64,000 nucleotides of DNA from Anastrepha obliqua (Eukaryota > Arthropoda > Insecta > Diptera > Tephritidae): assembly GCF_027943255.1 (NCBI RefSeq), contig NC_072893.1, positions 30,588,001-30,652,000 on the forward strand. Reading direction: 5' to 3'. Positions 55,691 through 64,000 of this stretch are shown one piece after another. Both the position numbers and the translations under genes were made by a program. Under the pieces are notes generated by a model. That model did not search any database. It saw only the letters and a program-made list of their open reading frames with translations, and was not told the origin of the DNA. Numbering within the stretch: the stretch's first letter is position 1; every line of letters starts with the position of its first letter.

Positions 55691-57925
55691 ACATAGGTAT
55701 TTTAATTTTTACTCTGACCCGTCGTGGTCCATAGCCTCCTTTTAAATTGTATCAGTAGCTGTCAGCGTATTTATATTCACGCGATATATGTATTTCGATT
55801 CATTTTTCAAATTTTTTTTTTTTTTTTGAAGATTTTCAAGTATTTTTACACATTTACAATTTGCGAAAATTCACTTGCCACCTATTTGTAATTTTTTCTA
55901 ATTTTGGCTATTTCTCTCAATTGCAATTGAACGAAACACCAAATACATAACTGAATTTACACGCACACATTCGCAGTTATGGGCGTGAATGTGAACGCGT
56001 GCCAAGCGCATTCCATTACAAATACTGTGCACAAGTTTCCTTTTGCTACATTTTGCCCACTCACAAATTTAACTTAAAATGCATACATGCTTAGGTGCAT
56101 ACATACATATGTATGTGTGTATGTATGTAGGATAGGATATTTGGTTTTCACATTCATATAATCTTTGTTAGCTATTCTCAAGTCCAAATAAAAACAAGAA
56201 AATAAAGAGAAATCAAAATTCAGTATTGCATAACTTCAATTCTAAAACAACAGGAATTGCAACAACACCAACTGTAGACCACTACATTATTATCATCATT
56301 ATCAATATAAAAATTTCAAAGTAAACTAAGTGCACAACAACAACAGCAACAGCAGCAGCAACGATGTGAAAATAAATGAAAATGACAATGATTGTTCGAC
56401 GCAACGACGTCAGCAGCAGCACAGCAAGTGCCGGCAAAAAGTTGTAGATTGCGTTGAGCAACAGCGGCGGCGGCGACGGTGGGATAAAGAGGATATCGGC
56501 TGCTGCACAAACGGGTGGTCGTCGAATAGGCAAATTGGCAAAGCTGGCTGGCGTGTGAGTGTTTGTGGGTAGATATGGCGCTGGGAGTTGCTTGTACATA
56601 CATACATTTAGGTTTGTGTGCACTCGAACGTTTATGTGTGTGTGTGTGTGTTATTTGAACTAGTATGTGTATCTATTTGCGGCTTCGTCTATCCGAATTG
56701 TTATTGTCGACTGTTAGGTATACACACACACATACTTGTGCATACATGCTTTGCTTTGTTCGTTTCGCTTTCGCTGTCAACTCGATCCCCCACGCCCACC
56801 ACAGCTCTCTTCGCTGGCGTCGTAGCGCGTCTACTCAACGAGCTATTCAATAGAGAACATTAGCAATTGCAGCTGTAATTACTTTGCATTTAACTGCAAC
56901 AGCGTACCTCCCAGCTCCCCTGCACCGCCTTTTGAACTGCGATACACCTCCCATTACACCACAGCTCACGTCATGCTGCCTCTTGCCGGACCGGCAAATA
57001 AGGCTAAAGTTCTGTCTTCTCGCGCATTTTTTTGTTTGTTTTTTATTCATTCATTCTTTATATTGGGTTTTGATAGGCTTTTTTGCAATTTGTGTTTTCT
57101 TATTCTGTTTATGCTTCTACGTATTGCATGCGCTATTGTTCTGTTGTTGTAGACTGCGTTGTTTTTTTGTTTTTGCTTTCTATTGTTGTTGATTGTTCAT
57201 TTGCAATATTTGTCCATTGCATTGAAATTCAATCTCGGTCGCGCAAGTTCAAGTCAAGCAACAATGTGAAGAAATATATGTACACCCATACATACATACA
57301 TGCATACATACATACATATATAATAAACAGCAAGCGAATCGCAATCAGCAACAACAGCGTAAATGAACATCAAAAGTAAAAAAAGTAACAGCTGTTGTTG
57401 TGGAATACTGCATTCTAAAGAAGTTCGAGCTATGGAAGTTTTTTTCGAAGTCTCAAATTATGACCAGAACTACACTTCATATTCTTTATAACAGAGACAG
57501 TTTACAGTTGCAACAGCGCCCAGTTTATCTAACAATATTACATATTATTCTACCTATAAAAACTGAAATGTTTTTCAGATACAAAGTTTAGTTTTTATAG
57601 TGTCTTTATAAAAGTATTTGCGTTGAAATGTTCGGTTTACATCAGTAATTTTAAGATGAAAGCGTTGCCATAATTATTGTATTAAAGTGAAAGTGAACAT
57701 CGGCATCAAGCAAAAATGATTGAATGAGATGTGAGAGTAGCTTAGGCTGGCTGCTACGTCATAAGGGACTTGCCAGCGCAGTTGCGCCCGCTCATTTCAC
57801 ACGCATTCTTACGCTCTGCGAATGAGCTGTTTTTCAGACGGCCGCGAATTAGCACGCGCCAATGTTACGTTGCTTGCTTCGTATATTACCAACACTATGT
57901 CAGTTTTTGCCGAACTCTGGTGGAA

Positions 57926-58020
57926 ACACACCGCTGTCTTATCCCTTATTACGTCAGCAAATCAGCTGATTTCTTCACATTCGCCGATTAACGGATCGAT
58001 GTAAGTCACGTTGTGGGTAT
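57926..58020. repeat. Dispersed repeat R2, copy 2
   Basis: See 47945-48050; shared order of ACGTCAGCAAAT, GCTG, TTCTTC and GATTAAC words. The segment starts near a CACACCGCTGTCTTATCCCT phrase. Confidence 0.6.
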
Positions 58021-58129
58021 CAAGCAGAAATGTATGCTAAATTTAGAAATGGAATTTATAAAAAATATATATATAAATAGCAAACAAGTTAAGCGCAAAT
58101 AATGCTAAAGAGTGTTTCATCCCTTTAAA

Positions 58130-58415
58130 AACTAAATAAATAATTAGTGCGTACACTTATGTTAGGTCTTTGGCCGAGCACCGCCTCCTATTTGTGACGT
58201 GCATCTTGAAGTGTTGGTCGACAAATGGATGGCTTGGTGCGTAGCTTCAAATCTACGTGCATGAAGCAAGAAGATTATATTTTTTCTAGTAGCAGTCACC
58301 CCTCGGTAGACAATGGCAAAGCTTCGAGTGTATTTCTGCCATGAAAAAGCTGCTCGTAAAAAGCATTTGCCGTTCGGAGGCAGCTTAAAACTGTAGGTCC
58401 CTCCATTTGTTTCAT
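58130..58415. mobile_element. Inverted pair of family T SINE fragments
   Basis: Bases 58140-58228 match the 3' half of family T on the minus strand (TGTTAGGTCTTTGGCCGAGC). Bases 58229-58412 match the same family on the + strand (TGCCATGAAAAAGCTGCTCG, CTGTAGGTCCCTCCATTTGT). The two meet near GACAAATGGATGG. Confidence 0.6.
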
Positions 58416-58507
58416 CGCTTTAGGCCACATAATAAAGGACTCAGATTGAAATGAATGCTGATTCTCTTTTATAATTCGTGGTTTTCAAGGTTTTATATGT
58501 TTTTCTT

Positions 58508-58638
58508 GTTGTTGGTGTTGTTTTGTTATAGCAGCATAAGCATTACCCAAACATGTGCGTGGACTGCTACCGGACTAACGGTCCTTAGTCGGATATGAAT
58601 CCGAGTCGTTTGGGTGACGTAGAGCCGTTGAAACGACG
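58508..58638 (-). mobile_element. Family S retroposon, diverged copy
   Basis: Minus-strand copy with the head CGTCGTTTCAACGGCTCTAC (58638 downward) and the complement of a (CAA)-type tail at 58508-58525 (GTTGTTGGTGTTGTTTTGTT). The core ATCCGACTAAGGACC is recognisable. Confidence 0.7.
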
Positions 58639-58648
58639 AAAGAAAAGC

Positions 58649-58731
58649 GTTCCCATGACAATGGGTTCTATGTAACCGGAACGACCCGGACTATGTATAT
58701 CCGGTCAAGGACTGTCACTTCAACAACAACA
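58649..58731 (+). mobile_element. Family S deletion derivative (no hairpin)
   Basis: 83 bp: GTTCCCATGACAATGGGTTC, ACCGGAACGACCCGGACTAT, CCGGTCAAGGACTGTCACTT then directly CAACAACAACAAC. It is flanked by a perfect 13-bp repeat ACGAAAGAAAAGC (58636-58648 and 58732-58744). The 3' third of the element, including the stem-loop, is absent. Confidence 0.8.
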
Positions 58732-61429
58732 ACGAAAGAAAAGCTTCTTCATGAAATTAGGCCATTTTGGGGGTTCCTTCCCATTATTAGTTGTCAAAGC
58801 GCTACAGCTTTAGGCTTTGCTGCTGCATCTTCCTCTTTAATGTTAATTTCAAATAACGCTTGTAGTTGCGATATTTTCTTCCTGTTTACAATATTTGTTG
58901 CAGCGTCCTCGCATCATGTATTCTGCTTCCCTTGTGATTGACCTCCATTGCTACGATTCCGTGTCTCACCCTGCGTGTGCTTTGCAAGCATCAAAGCGGC
59001 AGGGCGTCAACAGCGACAGCTTCGAGTGATAAGAATACATAGTTTTTTCTCTCTATCTCAATGACTTACATCCATACATACTCACGCACATATTACATGG
59101 CTCTCTGGCATTCTCACGCCGGCGCTCTCCGAAGCGCTCGAATTTCAATTGCCGAAAGGCTTTTCTTAGTGTTTTTGGAGATGATAAGGAGGTATAGTGT
59201 TGGGGTAAGCAGGGCGGCGCACTTAAACGCTGCTGCATACATTTCAGCTTTTTCACAAATCTTTCGCTGCGTGCGGTAGAGCAGCTGCTCATTTTTGGTG
59301 GCTGCTCACCGGTAATTTTGTTAGGTATATTTTTTAGCTTCTGCTGGTAGATTTCATATTTTATTTCGTTCTCTATTTTATATACTATTCGCTACTCTGC
59401 TATTTCTTTGTTATTGAGTTAGTTCGCGTTGCTTTGCAGTTGATAATAGTGGGCCTCAAGATATTTTTGCAATTTCTTTTTTAGTGAGCTTCTTTGTTTT
59501 TCTGATGAATGGTGGCTGTGCCACCGATTTGCACGTGTGTGTGTGCGTGTGCATGTGTTCGTATACACTGGCATATGCTGCCACTGGCACTGCTTCTGCC
59601 GTTGCAATTACTGTTGGTGTTGCTGTTATCGTCAATTCGCCAGCCACATGCAGTTGTGCCAGCCAGCCAGCCATATATGAACTTTCAAATAAAGATATGT
59701 ACATACATACATGCATACGTATGAGTATTTATGCGGCTCTGTAGGCACGCAAGCGATTTCCTTTGTTTCCATCAGCGGTAACAGAGTGAATAGTAACCAA
59801 GCAGCGAGCGACCCTTATCTCTTTCACTATTGATATCAACATCTATCACTGTGGGCATTTGCGATATATGGTATGTATGTATGTATGTACGCAGCAAATG
59901 CTTCCGTTTGCGCAGTAGTCATACAAGCGTACATACAACATACATACATACACACATGGATAGGTGTAAATATGCAGAGTACTCATGTATGTATGTATGT
60001 GTAGATTTATGATCCAAGAATAGCTATTTTGTACGAAAATCTGTTTTTACTAAACTACACGCACACACACACTCATGCTTTGTCAATAGCGTCAATTCGA
60101 TAGTCAGTAAGTCAGGTGAACAAGCACGCGCATAGGCAAACTCTCAAACACACATATTTAGTTTGTTTGCTCTGGTGGGCATCTGAGAATCTACTTTGGT
60201 GTGTATAGCATTTAGAGGTAAACGTAAACATGCATACACATTCACATAATGATGTACAAACACCTAACCGAGTGTTGAATATACATACATACATATGCAT
60301 GTACTCATTCATGCTCATCTGCCGCTCTCCAACGGCATACTGTTTTGCTACCCAACATTCTTGTGCTTTTCTCCGCATTCCTGCAGCACGTCACTGCTCT
60401 CTCTCGCATCGATAATTGTTATAAACTATTACATACATATATGTATGTATGTATGTATGTACGCACATAATTGCACAACCAGCATTTTTGAAGTTCCCGT
60501 TTTTTGTTTTTTGATATCTTAAGACCAGCGTCATAAAATTACACAACTTGCAATAAATTGAGTGTATTGCCTGTCCACACTAAGCGCATAGATTTGTATA
60601 CATATATGCATACATATATGTATATGTTTTTATGTATGTTTGTATGTAAGCCTATACAATACTTTGCTTTCTGCTATAGCTAAAATTTTTAAAAGTTTAT
60701 CAAGCTTACCACATTAGCTTCCCTTTTTCAGCTGTCGCTTTTCATTTTCGTACATCCATATGTATGTATGTATGTATGTATGCACTTATATATAACTACA
60801 CACCTAAAATGATATCAATTGTTACCTTTTCCTCCTTGCCTACTTTGTTTTCCAGTCTCTTATGACACTCCACTCCATTTCATTTCACTTAACCCATTAT
60901 TAAAGCGTTGCTTATTTACACATTTTATTTAGTTACCCTTAAAAAGTGAATGCGTGTATTAGCATTGGATTATGCTTATGTACGAAAGCGCGTATACTTT
61001 TGTAGTTGTTTGTACATACCTAAATGTAAATATATTTATTTATTCATGTATGGACATATGAACGTATGGATATATGCATGAGAGATGCTTATGTGTCATT
61101 GAAAAATTTAGCTTTTAAAATTAAAACATTTACGCATTGAATGCTGACGAAACTCTCCAACGTGAACTGACTTCATTTTGGAGAGCGAAATTTTCATGTG
61201 CCTGCATAAACACTACCTAAGGCAAAATTAAAATAACCTAACTGGTCATAGCGAGTAATTCGAGTATAGAAATAAAGTTATTTTTTTGTAAATGACAATT
61301 TTAATAATTCGTTATGGGATTAGCCGTTAATCGAGTTTTGTGCCACAAATGATACATTTACCATAGTTTTTTATGTCATCATAATTTTCTTTAAAAAAAT
61401 AGATAAAAAAAATTTGTTGTTAATATACT

Positions 61430-61592
61430 GGTTTAGTGTTGTTAATCTTAGTGTTGTTGTTGTTGATGTTGATAGTGTTGTTGATGTTGATAGTGTTGTT
61501 GTTGATGATAGTGTTGTAGTTGTGGTTGTTGGTGTTGCTGTTGTTGTTATTGTTGATAGGGTTGTAGTTGTGGTTGTTGCTGTTGTTGATAG

Positions 61593-61623
<31 letters not shown>

Positions 61624-61637
61624 GCTGTTGTTGATAG

Positions 61638-61683
<46 letters not shown>

Positions 61684-61765
61684 GATGATAGTGTTGTTCT
61701 TGTCGACGGTATTGTTGTTGTTGTCGATAGTATAGGTGTTGCTGCTGCTGTTGTTGTTGTTGTTA
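61430..61765 (-). repeat. (CAA)n / (GTT)n microsatellite at the tail of a LINE
   Basis: About 330 bp of GTT repeats with GAT and GCT interruptions on the + strand. Its right edge runs straight into GTTATAGCAGTTCACCAG, the complement of the jockey-like CTGCTATAACAACAAC tail. The Val-rich and Asn-rich frames here are not genes. Confidence 0.75.
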
Positions 61766-62280
61766 TAGCAGTTCACCAGACCCTGCCTGTGCGGTGTAGT
61801 CACCGATCGTCATCGTCTAACTCATTAAACGGTAGGCCCTGCAATAGGTGCTGACTGGTCTAATACAACTACATTCGGGGGTCGGGAGTTTGCACAGGTG
61901 GATCTCATCAATGTAGTCGAAGGTCGGGTTGTGAAGGTGTTGAAGATGAAATATCAGGAAGCATCCAGTGGCTGACCTGGCAGCAGTATTTTTACAGGTC
62001 TGGAGCTTTGTCCCCTACAAATCGCTAGTCGCCAGGCGACCAGATTGGCACTGTTTAATTTAGTACCGGCAGGTTAATTACTTTGAATGTCGCTAGCAAC
62101 ATTTCTTTGTCCCAAGAGCTGCCGGCTAACGATTTGAAGACCTTGTTGCGGTTTTGGATCTCAGTGTCAGTTGCGGTTGTGTGCGCCAAGAAGGAGAGCA
62201 AACCGTCGATGGTGATACCCAAAATTTTAGAGTTATTAACGGAGTGGTGTGTCATCCAATTTCACCTTTAGCTGACCGCT
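61766..62280 (-). mobile_element. Jockey-like LINE C-terminal fragment (copy 4)
   Basis: The minus strand from 62255: NSKILGITIDGLLSFLAHTT then QNRNKVFKSLAGSSWDKEML and LATFKVINLPVLN, the same stretch as copy 2 (FDSLLSFSAHTTAIA, LAGCTWSKDKE). After an internal deletion it ends LPFNELDDDDR before a TGA at about 61800 (minus). The long CAA tail follows. Confidence 0.75.
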
Positions 62281-62284
62281 ATTA

Positions 62285-64000
62285 AAAAACCTTTCTTTTT
62301 ATCATCTGCTGTTTCATGCCCGCAGTGGGTTTTTAACCGGGGCGCTACCCAATGGTATTCACCCACAAACTCATTCAAGTACGGTGACCGCTATTCTGCG
62401 TGCCGTGGTTGCATTGCCGCTTCAATATAAAAACTTGATTTTAAATATATTTTATCCCAATGCGTGCCTTTTGGGGGTACAATATTTTTTGTTTTTCCAT
62501 CGCATCTTTAAAAATAAATAAATTTATCAGATTTTCCACTCGAGAACATGCCACACACAATTAACCTTGAGAAAAATACGGACTCTCGAGACTGAATCCA
62601 CAAACTAAAAAGTGGCTATCTCTACGTCTTTTATTTATTGTCAATTGAATACTTTCTTGCATGGGGCGTGCCACTGCCCATTTGTGCGAAATTTATTATA
62701 ATTTCGTCAAAGTGAAGGTTGTTGGCAAAACCCTACCTAGAAAACGGAAACAAGGAACGAATTAACTGCGGCACTGCTTGCGGTACTCTAAATCCAGCAT
62801 ATCGCCGATACTCAAAAAATGGCAACCGATAAGCTCCCGAAGATTTTAGTAATGTTGTTTACATTCTCGAGAAAACCACAATAAGTGCGCAACAACTATT
62901 CTGCTTCGTATGTTAAAAATCCTTGCTGTAACGAGAAACCTACCAAAAATATTTGCAAAAATTACATTAAAAACACTTAAATAGTTTAATAAATTCAAAT
63001 CACTATTTTCATTACAACAATGAAATATTTTTCAAGTATGGCGCTTAGAATGCATTAAACTATCTTTTGGAATATTTAAAACAATTTCCAGGTACGCTTA
63101 CTCTTACTCTTCTATGCTCATAATCGCTTTTGTCATCTGCTAGAAGGTCAATTTTGTTTTGCTCTCCCTAAGTGGCGCATTTGCTTTATGTAATTGTTAA
63201 CCGAGATGCTGTGATAAGTAGAGGGCACAAAAGGTCTTAGTCTTATTAAGGTGGAAGTGCACACCTCCTTTCCATGCATTCACCCAATTGCTATGGGCCA
63301 AGGTATCAATCAGGTAGCAGCGTACCAGAGCAAAAACAATAATGGCGTGTATTTTGTTGCTGCTTAAATTTTCTAGAATGTGAATTCATCAGCTCGTATT
63401 CGTTTATTGTTGTTGTTGTTGAATTTCCTAACCAGCAACAAAGTAAAAGGTAAACAAAGTTGGACAGTTTAGCGAACACAAAAATTTACAAAAAAATTAA
63501 ACCAGCTGTTCTACTGCTACTTGCCTCACAAAGTCACCTTTCAATTTGGCCATACGGAATGTAGTTTCTTCTACCTGAATTTGTTATTCAGTTTTATTAA
63601 TAATCACAATTTTACCTTAAAAATGTAAACAATTTGAATCTTATGGCCTGCTCCTTCTCGCTCTCTCGTTCACTCTCTCTGTATCATATACTTACATATG
63701 GACATACAGCGCGCATAGACTCTCGCCTGCTTTCCGCTTTCACGAATTCAAATTTATTTACATTTTTAATGCTGATCATAATCGTTTCTTTTATTTATAT
63801 TTTGCGCAAAATTTCCAAAAACAAAAAAATCTGCCTTGGCTATTTTTGTGCCATTTGACGAATTTAGGTGCTCTTGTGCGTGGCACTTGCAGCTGTGTGT
63901 GTGTGTGTCCATATAAACATACATACACATGTATATGTGCATTTCTTTTTATTAGCTTGCATTTATGTGCATTTTATCGTCAACAAAATTCCTTAACTGC
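62285..64000. other. stx intron, right end, nothing recognised
   Basis: Mixed A/T-rich sequence with a GTTGTTGTTGTTGAAT run at 63408, a CTCTCTCGCTCTCT-like stretch at 63655 and a GTGTGTGTGTGT run at 63893. No exon was recognised. Confidence 0.4.

Larger units (their letters stand above)
50979..64000 (+). other. stx intron 1 (continues past the window)
   Basis: Donor GTGAGT at 50979. Over 13 kb no exon completing the Ubl domain (expected LxxGxLxxxGVxDxSxLxL) was recognised. Contents: T-rich arrays 52300-53380, an A-rich array 55260-55690, TACA/TGTA microsatellites (54530-54565, 56095-56130, 57280-57320, 59870-59890, 60430-60465, 60755-60785), family S copies at 53611, 58508 and 58649, an inverted family T pair at 58130-58415, and a jockey-like fragment with a giant GTT tail at 61430-62280. 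The 214-codon frame at 51467-52111 and others have no domain support. Confidence 0.65.

Noticed and set aside
56282..56623. Overlapping frames around CAGCAG/CGGCGG repeats
   Set aside because: Several frames open at once on both strands, typical of trinucleotide repeats rather than an exon.
20420..60790. CRISPR-like regular repeats
   Set aside because: The window is eukaryotic and the repeats are simple CA/TACA microsatellites without unique spacers.
61414..61854. Val-rich and Asn-rich frames in the GTT array
   Set aside because: Translation of a microsatellite in either strand.

Overview
This is a window of a higher-fly (brachyceran) nuclear genome, most likely a true fruit fly (Tephritidae). 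The genes have GT-AG introns, CAG- and GGC-rich low-complexity coding exons, and intergenic DNA packed with decayed mariner/Tc1, RTE-like, jockey-like and RNase-H-bearing non-LTR elements. Family placement rests on the look of the repeats and is an inference.

Two protein genes can be supported, both on the + strand. (1) Bases 1-19633 hold eight coding exons of a Mint/X11-family adaptor (X11Lbeta-like). The frame is open at base 1, so the gene starts upstream. The joined exons give 1293 residues: a long low-complexity N-terminal part, a PTB domain, two PDZ domains and a C-terminal PIYI. (2) Bases 50299-50978 are the first coding exon of a midnolin/stuxnet (stx) homologue: a Ser/Thr-rich leader followed by the first half of a ubiquitin-like domain that is cut by an intron. 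No further stx exon was recognised up to base 64000, so this intron appears longer than 13 kb. From memory, the Drosophila X-linked genes X11Lbeta and stx have adjacent CG numbers, so the pair may be conserved microsynteny.

Layout: 1-19633, X11Lbeta exons with TE-filled introns 1, 2, 5 and 7 and a 2.8 kb T-rich degenerate tandem array in intron 4. 19634-24060, A-rich 3' flank, then a 3 kb T-rich diverged satellite-like array. 24060-49350, intergenic graveyard of nested mobile elements. 49350-50298, stx leader. 50979-64000, stx intron 1, rich in TACA/TGTA microsatellites, with few mobile elements.

The most interesting structure is a dispersed short retroposon of about 130 bp (called family S here) with at least nine copies. 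It has a fixed 5' end (CGTTCCCACGACAG), an ATTCCCCATA...TATGGGGAAT stem-loop, and a GCTGCTACAACAACAAC tail. Four copies have target-site duplications of 7 to 13 bp. The tail matches that of a jockey-like LINE found four times in the window, which suggests a SINE/LINE partnership. A tRNA-derived SINE (family T), a Harbinger-type MITE and several nested insertions with readable target duplications were also found.
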